NCBI GenBank assembly: GCA_021648585.1
Contig: JAKISM010000001.1
Span: 1-46,206 of the forward strand
From: Devosiaceae bacterium
GTDB lineage: Bacteria; Pseudomonadota; Alphaproteobacteria; Rhizobiales; Devosiaceae
Direction: 5' to 3'
DNA: 46,206 nt
Part shown: positions 1 through 9,248 of the stretch, piece after piece
Layout: each line of letters starts with the position of its first letter
Position numbering within the stretch: the first letter of the stretch is position 1
Made by a program: the position numbers and the translations under genes
Notes under the pieces: model-generated
The model's input: the letters and a program-made list of their open reading frames with translations, nothing else
Databases searched by the model: none
What the model was told of the DNA's origin: nothing

Positions 1-1098
1 AAAGTTTCTGATCGTCGTCCCAACTATTTATTAGTCAATGCCGATGAGTCCGAGCCGGGAACTTGTAAAGATAGAGAAATTTTACGCCATGAACCGCATC
101 TTTTAATTGAGGGTTGTTTGCTTGCCGCTCGTGGTATGGACGCGAATTTGGCATTTATATATGTGCGTGGTGAATTTATGCGTGAGCGCCAACGGCTCGA
201 AGCAGCAGTTGAAGAAGCGTATGATGCAAAGCTAATTGGCAAGAATAATATCCATGGTTGGGATCTCGATATAATCGTGCATCACGGGGCAGGGGCTTAT
301 ATTTGTGGTGAAGAAACTGCCATGATGGAAAGTATTGAAGGTAAAAAAGGCCAGCCACGCCTAAAACCACCTTTTCCTGCTGGCATTGGTATTTATGGCA
401 ACCCGACAACCGTTAATAATGTAGAATCTATTGCAGTTATTCCAGAAATTTTACGACGTGGTGGCGATTGGTTTGCAGGTTTTGGACGTGAGAATAATAC
501 TGGCACAAAACTATTTTGTGTTTCAGGACATGTGAATAATCCGAGCACCTTCGAAGAAGAAATGGGCGTTAATTTCAAGGAAATGATTGATAAACATTGC
601 GGTGGTATTCGTGGTGGTTGGGATAATCTTTTGGCAGTAATTCCCGGTGGCTCGTCCGTTCCTATGGTAAAAGCTGATTTAATTACCGATGCAACAATGG
701 ATTTTGATGGATTGCAAGAAGTTGGATCTTCGCTTGGCACTGCGGCAGTTATCGTTATGGATAATAGCACCGATATTATTAAGGCAATTTGGCGTTTGTC
801 CGCTTTTTATAAGCACGAGAGTTGTGGGCAATGCACGCCTTGTCGTGAAGGCACTGGCTGGATGATGCGCATTATGGAGCGTATGGTTGAGGGCAGGGCG
901 CAAAAACGTGAAATAGATATGTTGTTTGATATTACTAAGCAAATTGAGGGGCACACAATTTGTGCGCTTGGCGATGCGGCGGCATGGCCAATTCAAGGGC
1001 TGATTAAAAATTTCAGACACGTAATTGAAAAAAGAATTGATGATTACACTTATAATTCTGACAAAGATGGAGCTGTTAGCTCCATTGCGGCGGAATAG
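1..1098 (+). CDS. nuoF: NADH-quinone oxidoreductase subunit F (5' truncated by window)
   Basis: NuoF is the peripheral complex I subunit that oxidises NADH through FMN and passes electrons to a [4Fe-4S] cluster. The reading frame is open from base 1, so about 70 N-terminal residues lie outside the window; 365 residues are visible against a usual 430 or so. Seen near the start is the nucleotide-binding stretch NADESEPGTCKDR, then GAYICGEETA followed by EGKKGQPRLKPPFPA, and near the C-terminus ESCGQCTPCREG, the first three cysteines of cluster N3, with the fourth in HTICALGDAAAWP. It is the first gene of the nuoF-N block here and is followed 11 bases later by nuoG. Identification is secure. Confidence 0.97.
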   Translation, partial: KVSDRRPNYLLVNADESEPGTCKDREILRHEPHLLIEGCLLAARGMDANLAFIYVRGEFMRERQRLEAAVEEAYDAKLIGKNNIHGWDLDIIVHHGAGAYICGEETAMMESIEGKKGQPRLKPPFPAGIGIYGNPTTVNNVESIAVIPEILRRGGDWFAGFGRENNTGTKLFCVSGHVNNPSTFEEEMGVNFKEMIDKHCGGIRGGWDNLLAVIPGGSSVPMVKADLITDATMDFDGLQEVGSSLGTAAVIVMDNSTDIIKAIWRLSAFYKHESCGQCTPCREGTGWMMRIMERMVEGRAQKREIDMLFDITKQIEGHTICALGDAAAWPIQGLIKNFRHVIEKRIDDYTYNSDKDGAVSSIAAE

Positions 1099-1109
1099 GG
1101 GTTTAGGGC

Positions 1110-3233
1110 ATGGCGCAAATTAAAGTTGATGGCAAATTGATTGAAGTTCCAGATCACTTCACGCTAATGCAAGCGGCAGAAGCGGCTGGGAATGAAATTC
1201 CTCGTTTTTGTTATCATGAACGTCTTTCAGTTGCTGGAAACTGCCGCATGTGTTTGGTTGAAGTAAAGGGCGGCCCACCAAAGCCACAAGCTTCTTGCGC
1301 TATGGGAGTTAAAGATTTACGCCCAGCACCCGATGGCTCACCGCCAGAAATGTTTACCAATAGCCCAATGGTTAAAAAGGCACGTGAAGGGGTGATGGAG
1401 TTTTTACTTATAAATCACCCGCTAGATTGCCCAATTTGCGATCAGGGTGGTGAATGTGATTTGCAAGATCAAGCAATAGCTTTTGGCTTTGATAAATCTC
1501 GCTATGAAGAGAAAAAGCGCATTGTCGATGAGAAATATCTAGGGCCATTAATTAAAACCATAATGACACGCTGCATTCATTGCACTCGTTGTGTGCGCTT
1601 TACAACCGAAGTTGCTGGAGTTTGTGAATTAGGACTGTTGGGGCGTGGAGAAGATGCTGAAATTACTCCTTATATTGAACGCGCCATGTCAAGCGAATTG
1701 CAAGGTAATGTAATTGATCTTTGCCCCGTTGGTGCGCTTACTTCAAGGCCTTATGCTTTCACTGCCCGCTCGTGGGAATTACATAAAACTGATAGCATTG
1801 ACGTAATGGACGCTGTTGGTTCTGCAATTCGCATTGATGCACGTGGTTCAGAAGTAATGCGTATAGTGCCAAGACTTAATGAAGATATTAATGAAGAATG
1901 GATTTCAGATAAAACTCGCTTCATTTGGGACGGCTTAAAAACTCAGCGTCTTGATAGACCCTATATTAAAAAGGGCAAAAAGCTGGTTGAGGCAAGTTGG
2001 GACGAGGCTCTTGGCACTGTTGCCAAAGCAATGAAAAAGGCTGGCAACAAAGTAGGGGCAATCGCTGGTGATCTTGCTGGCGTTGAAGAAATGTATGCGC
2101 TCAAGAAATTATTAGCATCTGTTGGTTCAAACAATGTTGATTGCCGTCCAATAAATTCAGCACTTGATGCTAATATTGATAGAAGTGCTTATATATTTAA
2201 CCCAAGCATTGCTGGTATTGAAGAGGCAGATGCGATTTTGATAATTGGTGCTAATCCTCGTTCTGAAGCAACAATATTAAATGCTCGTATAAGAAAAACA
2301 TGGCTAAAAAATAATATGCCGATTGCGCTGGTTGGTGAACAAACTGATCTAACTTATGATTATCAGCATTTGGGTGATGATGTTGATACGCTAAAAGCAT
2401 TGGCAACTGGCTCGCATAAGTTTAACAAAATCTTTAAAAAAGCTAAAAAACCTATCATTATTGTTGGCGAAAATGCAATTTCACATGCAGATGAAAGCAA
2501 AAAGCTTGGGCGTGATGTTTTAGCAATGGCTTTAATGGTTGCAAATAATGCAGGTGCATTCACAGATAGCTGGAATGGCTTTGCTTTGTTACATAATGCA
2601 GCAAGCAGAGTTGGTGGCCTAGATATTGGTTTTACCCCTCAAAATGGCGGTGTTTGCTCAGCGGATCAAATTAAATTGGCAGGCAAGGGCGAGCTTGATA
2701 TGTTGTTCTTGCTTGGCGCAGATGAATTTGACATGCAAGCAATGGGTGAGAGTTTTGTTGTCTATATTGGATCGCACGGTGATGCTGGAGCGCATAGAGC
2801 CGATGTTATTTTGCCAGCTTCAGCTTACACCGAAAAATCAGCCACTTATGTTAATTTAGAAGGGCGAGTGCAAATGAGCAACCGTGCTACTTTCCCACCC
2901 GGTGATGCAAAGGAAGATTGGGCGATTATTCGTGCTATTTCAGGTAAATTGGGCAAAGCATTGCCGTTTGATAATCTAAATGAATTACGCCAAGCGCTAT
3001 ATAGCGAGCACGAGCATTTAGCTAATATAAATGGCATAAATGCAGATAATATTTCAGCTAATATTTCTGCACTTAAAAAGCTGGCGAAAATTCCAGCTAA
3101 GGTTAAAAATGTTGAATTTATTTCAGCGGTTAAAAATTATTATCTCACAAATCCGATAGCACGTAGCTCAAAAACCATGGGGCAATGCGTGCAAGCGGCG
3201 AATGAGAGAGAACAAGCGGGGCAGGATAAATAA
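1110..3233 (+). CDS. nuoG: NADH-quinone oxidoreductase subunit G
   Basis: NuoG carries the iron-sulfur relay of the complex I peripheral arm. The 707-residue protein is close to the usual alphaproteobacterial length (about 690). In order: an N-terminal ferredoxin-like [2Fe-2S] fold with RFCYHERL and NCRMCLVEV; a His/Cys [4Fe-4S] motif HPLDCPICDQGGECDLQDQ near residues 103-121; a second cluster motif CIHCTRC with a distal CELG and DLCPVGAL; then a molybdopterin-oxidoreductase-like domain that is catalytically inactive in this family. The start ATG follows a TTTAGGG ribosome-binding sequence. Its stop overlaps the nuoH start by one base (TAATG), suggesting translational coupling. Confidence 0.97.
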   Translation: MAQIKVDGKLIEVPDHFTLMQAAEAAGNEIPRFCYHERLSVAGNCRMCLVEVKGGPPKPQASCAMGVKDLRPAPDGSPPEMFTNSPMVKKAREGVMEFLLINHPLDCPICDQGGECDLQDQAIAFGFDKSRYEEKKRIVDEKYLGPLIKTIMTRCIHCTRCVRFTTEVAGVCELGLLGRGEDAEITPYIERAMSSELQGNVIDLCPVGALTSRPYAFTARSWELHKTDSIDVMDAVGSAIRIDARGSEVMRIVPRLNEDINEEWISDKTRFIWDGLKTQRLDRPYIKKGKKLVEASWDEALGTVAKAMKKAGNKVGAIAGDLAGVEEMYALKKLLASVGSNNVDCRPINSALDANIDRSAYIFNPSIAGIEEADAILIIGANPRSEATILNARIRKTWLKNNMPIALVGEQTDLTYDYQHLGDDVDTLKALATGSHKFNKIFKKAKKPIIIVGENAISHADESKKLGRDVLAMALMVANNAGAFTDSWNGFALLHNAASRVGGLDIGFTPQNGGVCSADQIKLAGKGELDMLFLLGADEFDMQAMGESFVVYIGSHGDAGAHRADVILPASAYTEKSATYVNLEGRVQMSNRATFPPGDAKEDWAIIRAISGKLGKALPFDNLNELRQALYSEHEHLANINGINADNISANISALKKLAKIPAKVKNVEFISAVKNYYLTNPIARSSKTMGQCVQAANEREQAGQDK

Positions 3234-4330
3234 TGGAATTTATAGTTTCAGCTTTAGATTATTTGCTTGGCATTCCATTTTTGGGATGGGGCGAGAATAT
3301 TGGTTTTATTTATAAGGGGCTATTATTATTAGTTGCCTTGTTAATTTTCATTGCATTCATTTTGCTTGCCGATCGTAAAATTTGGGCGGCAGTGCAAATG
3401 CGACGTGGGCCGAACGTGGTTGGGCCTTTAGGCCTGTTCCAATCATTTGCCGATTTGCTAAAATTTGTGTTCAAAGAGCCAACAATTCCAGCCTCTTCTG
3501 ACAAGTTTCTATTCCTATTAGCACCATTTATCACCGTGATGTTAGCGCTTGCGGCTTGGGCAGTTATCCCGCTAGATTATGGTCTGGCACTGGCTGATAT
3601 TAATGTTGGAATTTTATATATTCTCGCCATATCATCGCTTAGCGTCTATGGCATTATTATTGGCGGCTGGGCATCAAATTCTAAATATCCATTCCTCTCA
3701 GCGCTTCGTTCAGCGGCACAAATGGTCTCGTACGAAGTATCCATTGGCTTTGTGATTGTTACGGTTCTGTTGCTAGTTGGCTCGCTTAATCTCACCGATA
3801 TTGTTATTGCGCAAAGTGAAATGGGGTTAGCCTATATGCTTGGTGTGCCATGGATGAATTTTCTCAATTGGTTCTGGTTGCCGCTATTCCCAATGTTTGT
3901 AATTTTCTTTATATCATTGCTTGCCGAAACTAACCGCCCACCATTTGATTTGCCAGAAGCTGAAAGTGAATTGGTTGCGGGTTTCATGGTCGAATATGGC
4001 TCAACTCCTTATATGATGTATATGCTTGGTGAATATGTGTCGATTGTTTTAATGTGCGCTTTGACCGTGATTTTGTTTATGGGTGGCTGGGCAGCCCCAC
4101 TAGAAATTGCACCATTTACTTGGGTTCCGGGAATGGTTTGGTTCATTCTAAAAGTTGGCATGGTATTCTTTATGGTATCTATTGTTAAAGCATTTGTGCC
4201 CCGTTATCGTTATGACCAACTAATGCGTTTGGGCTGGAAAGTGTTTTTACCAATTTCAATTTTCATGATTTTTGTCGTGGCCTTAGTGCTACAGCTTACG
4301 GGCTGGGGCTGGCATGGCGGATTGGCGTGA
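3233..4330 (+). CDS. nuoH: NADH-quinone oxidoreductase subunit H
   Basis: NuoH (ND1) is the membrane subunit that forms most of the quinone-binding chamber and joins the peripheral and membrane arms. The 365-residue product is strongly hydrophobic, with about eight to nine membrane segments. Family-specific stretches are visible: RKIWAAVQMRRGPNVVGP after the first helix, GWASNSKYPFLSALRSAAQ, and the acidic loop AETNRPPFDLPEAESELVAG, which lines the quinone channel. It starts in a TAATG overlap with nuoG. Its end overlaps a possible GTG of nuoI, but the nuoI ATG 12 bases downstream is the better start. Confidence 0.97.
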   Translation: MEFIVSALDYLLGIPFLGWGENIGFIYKGLLLLVALLIFIAFILLADRKIWAAVQMRRGPNVVGPLGLFQSFADLLKFVFKEPTIPASSDKFLFLLAPFITVMLALAAWAVIPLDYGLALADINVGILYILAISSLSVYGIIIGGWASNSKYPFLSALRSAAQMVSYEVSIGFVIVTVLLLVGSLNLTDIVIAQSEMGLAYMLGVPWMNFLNWFWLPLFPMFVIFFISLLAETNRPPFDLPEAESELVAGFMVEYGSTPYMMYMLGEYVSIVLMCALTVILFMGGWAAPLEIAPFTWVPGMVWFILKVGMVFFMVSIVKAFVPRYRYDQLMRLGWKVFLPISIFMIFVVALVLQLTGWGWHGGLA

Positions 4331-4341
4331 GGGGTAAGAAA

Positions 4342-4830
4342 ATGAGAGCATTACAATTTCTAAATTCACTGCTTTTGAGAGAATTTGTTTCGGCATTTTT
4401 CCTCTCAATGCGCTATTTCTTTTCGCCAAAAGCCACGATATATTATCCGTTTGAAAAAGGGCCAGTTTCACCTCGTTTTCGTGGTGAACATGCGCTAAGG
4501 CGCTATCCCAATGGAGAAGAGCGGTGCATTGCTTGTAAATTATGCGAAGCGATTTGCCCAGCGCAAGCTATAACTATTGAAGCTGGCGTGCGTGAGAGCG
4601 ATGGCACAAGGCGCACTACACGTTATGATATTGATATGACCAAATGTATCTATTGCGGATTTTGTCAAGAGGCGTGCCCAGTTGATGCGATTGTTGAAGG
4701 GCCAAATTTTGAATTTGCCACTGAAACACGAGAAGAATTATTTTACGACAAAGATAAATTGCTAGATAATGGCGATAGATGGGAACGTGAATTGGCTAAT
4801 AATATTAAACTAGACGCACCGTACCGATGA
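4342..4830 (+). CDS. nuoI: NADH-quinone oxidoreductase subunit I
   Basis: NuoI is an 8Fe ferredoxin-like subunit that passes electrons from NuoG/NuoB-side clusters toward quinone through two [4Fe-4S] clusters. Both motifs are intact: CIACKLCEAICP and CIYCGFCQEACP, each CxxCxxCxxxCP. An amphipathic N-terminus (FLSMRYFFSPKATIYYPFEKG) anchors it to the membrane arm. I chose the ATG at 4342, giving 162 residues, because a good ribosome-binding sequence (GAGGGGTAAG) precedes it; a GTG at 4327 overlapping nuoH would add five residues. Confidence 0.96.
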   Translation: MRALQFLNSLLLREFVSAFFLSMRYFFSPKATIYYPFEKGPVSPRFRGEHALRRYPNGEERCIACKLCEAICPAQAITIEAGVRESDGTRRTTRYDIDMTKCIYCGFCQEACPVDAIVEGPNFEFATETREELFYDKDKLLDNGDRWERELANNIKLDAPYR

Positions 4831-4840
4831 GAGAGAAAAA

Positions 4841-5452
4841 ATGACCTTAACACTATTCTTTTTCTACCTATTTTCAACCGTGTTGATTGCATCAGCTGTG
4901 ATGGTTGTTGCCTCACGCAATCCAGTTCACTCTGTGTTGTTTTTAATATTGGCATTTTTCAATGCGGCAGGTCTATTTTTGATTGCTGGCGCTGAATTTT
5001 TGGCGATGGTTTTAGTCATTGTTTATGTTGGTGCGGTTGCGGTTTTATTTCTGTTTGTTGTGATGATGCTCGATATAGATTTTGCTAAGATGCGAAAAGG
5101 CATATTACAATATATGCCGATAGGGGCATTTATCGGGATAATATTGTTTTTAGAATTGGTGTTGGTTGCTGGTTCTTGGATTATGTTACCAGAAATTGCC
5201 AGTTCAAGCGCAATGCCAATAGATAATAGTATTTCAAATACTAAAGCATTGGGGCAAGTTCTATACACTCGTTATGTGTTCTTATTTCAAGGGGCAGGAA
5301 TTATTTTGCTAATTGCAATGATTGGGGCGATTGTTCTTACCTTGCATCACAAGCCCAATGTTAAACGCCAAGATATTGCTGATCAGGTGGCACGTGATCC
5401 CAAAAAAGCAGTTGAAGTGGTCAAAGTTAAAAGCGGTGAGGGTTTGCAATAA
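4841..5452 (+). CDS. nuoJ: NADH-quinone oxidoreductase subunit J
   Basis: NuoJ (ND6) is a small membrane-arm subunit with five predicted helices; its third helix links quinone reduction to proton channels. The 203-residue product shows the family stretch AEFLAMVLVIVYVGAVAVLF at about residues 51-70 followed by VVMMLD. The C-terminus is a hydrophilic tail rich in Lys and Val. A GAGAGAG sequence precedes the ATG. The stop and the nuoK start overlap (TAATG). Confidence 0.96.
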   Translation: MTLTLFFFYLFSTVLIASAVMVVASRNPVHSVLFLILAFFNAAGLFLIAGAEFLAMVLVIVYVGAVAVLFLFVVMMLDIDFAKMRKGILQYMPIGAFIGIILFLELVLVAGSWIMLPEIASSSAMPIDNSISNTKALGQVLYTRYVFLFQGAGIILLIAMIGAIVLTLHHKPNVKRQDIADQVARDPKKAVEVVKVKSGEGLQ

Positions 5453-5760
5453 TGGAAATAGAAATTGGACATTATTTAGTCGTAGGTGCAATATTATTCA
5501 CCATTGGGGTTTTTGGAATTTTCTTAAACCGCAAGAACGTCATTATTATTCTTATGTCAATCGAGTTAATCTTGCTTGCTGTGAATATAAATTTCGTAGG
5601 CTTTAGCGCATCATTAAATGATATAGCGGGGCAGGTTTTTGCTTTGCTTATTTTAACGGTGGCGGCGGCAGAGGCGGCGATTGGTTTGGCGATATTAGTT
5701 GTATTCTTTAGAAATCGTAACTCAATTTCAGTTGACGATGTCAATGTGATGAAGGGGTAG
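5452..5760 (+). CDS. nuoK: NADH-quinone oxidoreductase subunit K
   Basis: NuoK (ND4L) is a 102-residue, three-helix proton-translocating membrane subunit. The two conserved membrane glutamates are visible, in the helix MSIELILLAVN and in VAAAEAAIGLAILV. The length equals the family norm. It is coupled to nuoJ by a TAATG overlap and followed by nuoL four bases after its stop. Confidence 0.96.
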   Translation: MEIEIGHYLVVGAILFTIGVFGIFLNRKNVIIILMSIELILLAVNINFVGFSASLNDIAGQVFALLILTVAAAEAAIGLAILVVFFRNRNSISVDDVNVMKG

Positions 5761-5764
5761 GGGC

Positions 5765-7726
5765 ATGATACAGGCGATTGTCTTTTTCCCATTAATTGGG
5801 GCGCTAATTGCAGGTTTTTTTGGCCATAAGATTGGTCATAGAGCTTCTGAAATTATCACTTCTGGCTTGTTGGTTGCAGCTGCTATTCTTTCTTGGATAA
5901 TTTTTATTCCAATAGCTTTTGGCTCGGGTGCTGGCGAGGTAGTTAAAGTTGAAATTATGCGCTGGGTGCAAGTTGGTGATTTAGATTTGCGCTGGATATT
6001 GCGCCTTGATACGCTTACTGCCGTGATGTTGGTGGTTGTGACTTCTGTTTCCTCGCTCGTACATATATATTCCATTGGTTATATGGCGGACGATCCATCT
6101 CGCTCTCGCTTTTTTGCCTATCTCTCATTATTTACCTTCGCCATGCTTATGCTGGTAACGGCTGATAATATGTTGCAAATGTTCTTTGGCTGGGAGGGCG
6201 TTGGCCTTGCCTCATATTTGCTTATTGGTTTTTGGTATAAAAAGCCTTCGGCAAATGCCGCCGCTATTAAAGCATTTGTTGTTAATAGGGTTGGGGATTT
6301 TGGTTTTGCGCTTGGTATATTTGGCGCATTCGTATTGCTTGGCTCGATTGATTTTGACACGGCATTTAGTGCCGTTGATGGTGCAAAAAGCGTAAGCGTG
6401 AGTTTTTTTGGCGCTGAATTAGATGCGCTAACCATTGTTGCTCTATTATTATTTATGGGTGCGATGGGAAAATCTGCACAATTCTTGCTCCATACTTGGC
6501 TTCCCGATGCTATGGAAGGCCCAACTCCTGTTTCAGCGCTCATTCATGCCGCAACAATGGTGACAGCTGGCGTATTTATGGTAGCTCGCCTGAGCCCAAT
6601 TTTTGACGCTTCTCCCTTTGCAATGTCGGTTGTTTTGATTGTTGGCGCAATAACAGCATTTTTTGCCGCAACTGTTGGTTTGGTGCAAAATGATATTAAG
6701 CGAGTAATCGCCTATTCAACTTGCTCGCAACTTGGTTATATGTTTGTGGCGCTTGGCGCTGGGGCTTATACGGCTGGTATTTTCCATCTATTCACACACG
6801 CTTTCTTTAAGGCGCTATTATTCTTAGGGGCAGGCTCGGTTATTCATGCCATGCACCACGAGCAAGATATGCGTAAAATGGGCGGTTTGCGCAAAAAAAT
6901 CCCGCTAACTTACGCCATGATGCTAATAGGAACTTTAGCGCTTACGGGTGTTGGTATTCCGGGGACTTCATTTGGTTTTGCTGGTTTCTTCTCAAAAGAC
7001 AGCATAATTGAAGCGGCATATGCAGTTGATGGCTGGCAAGGTACATTTGCATTTTGGTCATTAGTTATTGCCGCATTATTCACCAGCTTTTATTCTTGGC
7101 GCTTAATTCACATGACCTTTCATGGCAAAACTCGTGCTGAGCAACATACCTATGAAAAAGCACATGAAAGCCCAATTTCAATGATGATGCCGCTTTATTT
7201 ATTAGCCATTGGCTCAGTAGTTGCAGGGTTTTTATTCTATGATCAATTCTTTGGTAAAGAAAAATATATCGAAGGCTTCTTTGGTCAATCAATTATTATC
7301 AGTTATGCAATTATTGATGCAGCGCACAATGTGCCAACTTGGGTAAAATGGTCAGCAACTTATGCCATGATGCTAGGCTTTGTAACCGCTTTATGGATGT
7401 ATATGCTTGCGCCATCGGTGCCAAACAAGTTGGCAAAAGCTACGCCGTTTCTATATAGGTTCTTGCTCAATAAATGGTATTTTGACGAATTATATGATGC
7501 GATTTTTGTTAGGCCATCATTTCGTATTGGTAATTACCTATGGAAGAAAATGGACGATAAATTGATAGATGATATGATTGTTGAGGGTTTGGGTCGTAGA
7601 GTTAAATCTATAACTGGTAGAGTTGTTAAAATGCAATCTGGTTATCTATATCATTATGCCTTTGCAATGTTAATCGGAATTGCCGCACTTTTGACGTGGA
7701 TGGTTGTTGCAGGGGGGCTGATATAA
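5765..7726 (+). CDS. nuoL: NADH-quinone oxidoreductase subunit L
   Basis: NuoL (ND5) is the distal antiporter-like proton channel of complex I. It is 653 residues, near the usual 650-660. Seen are FFGWEGVGLASYLLIGFWY with the conserved membrane glutamate, HTWLPDAMEGPTPVSALIHA with TM8-region residues, the KRVIAYSTCSQLGYM segment of the antiporter fold, and a long C-terminal region that forms the lateral helix. The start follows AGGGGC. Its stop overlaps the nuoM ATG (TAATG). Confidence 0.97.
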   Translation: MIQAIVFFPLIGALIAGFFGHKIGHRASEIITSGLLVAAAILSWIIFIPIAFGSGAGEVVKVEIMRWVQVGDLDLRWILRLDTLTAVMLVVVTSVSSLVHIYSIGYMADDPSRSRFFAYLSLFTFAMLMLVTADNMLQMFFGWEGVGLASYLLIGFWYKKPSANAAAIKAFVVNRVGDFGFALGIFGAFVLLGSIDFDTAFSAVDGAKSVSVSFFGAELDALTIVALLLFMGAMGKSAQFLLHTWLPDAMEGPTPVSALIHAATMVTAGVFMVARLSPIFDASPFAMSVVLIVGAITAFFAATVGLVQNDIKRVIAYSTCSQLGYMFVALGAGAYTAGIFHLFTHAFFKALLFLGAGSVIHAMHHEQDMRKMGGLRKKIPLTYAMMLIGTLALTGVGIPGTSFGFAGFFSKDSIIEAAYAVDGWQGTFAFWSLVIAALFTSFYSWRLIHMTFHGKTRAEQHTYEKAHESPISMMMPLYLLAIGSVVAGFLFYDQFFGKEKYIEGFFGQSIIISYAIIDAAHNVPTWVKWSATYAMMLGFVTALWMYMLAPSVPNKLAKATPFLYRFLLNKWYFDELYDAIFVRPSFRIGNYLWKKMDDKLIDDMIVEGLGRRVKSITGRVVKMQSGYLYHYAFAMLIGIAALLTWMVVAGGLI

Positions 7727-9237
7727 TGATTTTTGCCAATAATATTCTCACCATCATTACGTTTTTGCCACTTTTAGGTGCGCTATTTGTAATGATTGTA
7801 CCGGGAAATGATAGGTTAGCCTATGCCAATATTAAGCGCATTGCACTGGTTACAACGCTAGTTACTTTTGCTCTTACTTTAGTTATGTGGTCGATGTTTG
7901 ACCCGCAAAATACCTCGTTTCAATTTGTGCAAAATCACGAATGGATAGGCAATGTAATTGGTTATCGTATGGGGGTTGATGGCATTTCAGTGCTGTTTGT
8001 TGTGCTTACTGGTTTGCTTATGCCAATGGCGATTTTAGCTGGTTGGGATAGTGTAACAAAGCGAGTTCGTGAATATATGATAGCGTTCCTTGTGCTTGAA
8101 ACACTAATGCTTGGCGTGTTCACTACGCTTGATTTAGCAATGTTCTATGTGTTCTTTGAGGGCGGTTTAATACCAATGTTCTTAATCATTGGTATTTGGG
8201 GCGGCAAAAACCGTGTTCAAGCATCATATAAATTCTTTTTCTATACGTTTGTTGGCTCGGTTTTAATGTTGTTGGCTATCATGGCGATGTATTGGTATGC
8301 AGGCACGCTTGATATTACAAAACTATTAAAAGTTCAGTTCCCACCCGAAATGCAAATATGGCTGTGGATTGCTTTCTTTGCTTCTTTTGCAGTCAAAATG
8401 CCTATGTGGCCGTTTCATCGTTGGTTGCCAGAAGCACACGTGCAAGCGCCAACTGCTGGCTCGGTAATCTTGGCGGCTATCCTGCTTAAAATGGGCGGCT
8501 ATGGTTTTTTGCGCTTTTCATTACCAATGTTTCCAGATGCATCACTTTATTTCGCCGATTTCGTATTTTTCCTCTCGGTTGCCGCAATCATTATAACTTC
8601 GCTAATTGCTCTAGTTCAGACAGATATTAAAAAGCTAATCGCTTATTCTTCTGTTGCTCACATGGGCTTCGTTACAATGGGAATTTTCACTGCTAATGTT
8701 TACGGTATTGAGGGCGCAATATTTCAAATGATATCGCATGGCTTTATTTCGGGTGCTTTGTTTATTTCGGTTGGGGTAATTTACGATCGAATGCACACTC
8801 GTGAGATTTTAGCCTATGGTGGCTTGGTCGAAAAAATGCCCAAATACGCTTTTGCCTTTATGGTATTTACTATGGCAAATGTTGGCCTGCCGGGAACTTC
8901 GGGTTTTGTCGGTGAGTTTTTGGTTTTAATTGCGATTTTCCAAGTTAATGTATGGTTTGCCGCTGTTGCAACCTTAGGGGTTATTCTTTCTGCAGCTTAT
9001 GCGCTTTGGCTTTATCGACGAGTGATTTTTGGTGCATTAACAAAAGAATCGCTGAAATCCATTCTTGATATGAACCCTCGTGAGATGGCAGTGATAGTGC
9101 CGCTTCTTATCTTAACGATATTATTTGGGTTCTATCCCGCTCCAATTCTTGACACTATTGCTCCATCTGTAGAAGCATTAGTCAATCAAATATCTCAATC
9201 AGTTGGCATGGGCGCTGAGCCTATATTGCCACATTAG
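7726..9237 (+). CDS. nuoM: NADH-quinone oxidoreductase subunit M
   Basis: NuoM (ND4) is a proton-pumping antiporter-like subunit. The 503-residue product contains FFEGGLIPMFLIIGIWGG with the key glutamate, AVKMPMWPFHRWLPEAHVQA with the conserved lysine and histidine, and KKLIAYSSVAHMGFV. The ATG at 7726 was chosen because it overlaps the nuoL stop and sits behind a strong AGGGGGG ribosome-binding sequence; an in-frame upstream start would only extend into nuoL. Confidence 0.97.
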   Translation: MIFANNILTIITFLPLLGALFVMIVPGNDRLAYANIKRIALVTTLVTFALTLVMWSMFDPQNTSFQFVQNHEWIGNVIGYRMGVDGISVLFVVLTGLLMPMAILAGWDSVTKRVREYMIAFLVLETLMLGVFTTLDLAMFYVFFEGGLIPMFLIIGIWGGKNRVQASYKFFFYTFVGSVLMLLAIMAMYWYAGTLDITKLLKVQFPPEMQIWLWIAFFASFAVKMPMWPFHRWLPEAHVQAPTAGSVILAAILLKMGGYGFLRFSLPMFPDASLYFADFVFFLSVAAIIITSLIALVQTDIKKLIAYSSVAHMGFVTMGIFTANVYGIEGAIFQMISHGFISGALFISVGVIYDRMHTREILAYGGLVEKMPKYAFAFMVFTMANVGLPGTSGFVGEFLVLIAIFQVNVWFAAVATLGVILSAAYALWLYRRVIFGALTKESLKSILDMNPREMAVIVPLLILTILFGFYPAPILDTIAPSVEALVNQISQSVGMGAEPILPH

Positions 9238-9248
9238 GAAAATACGAT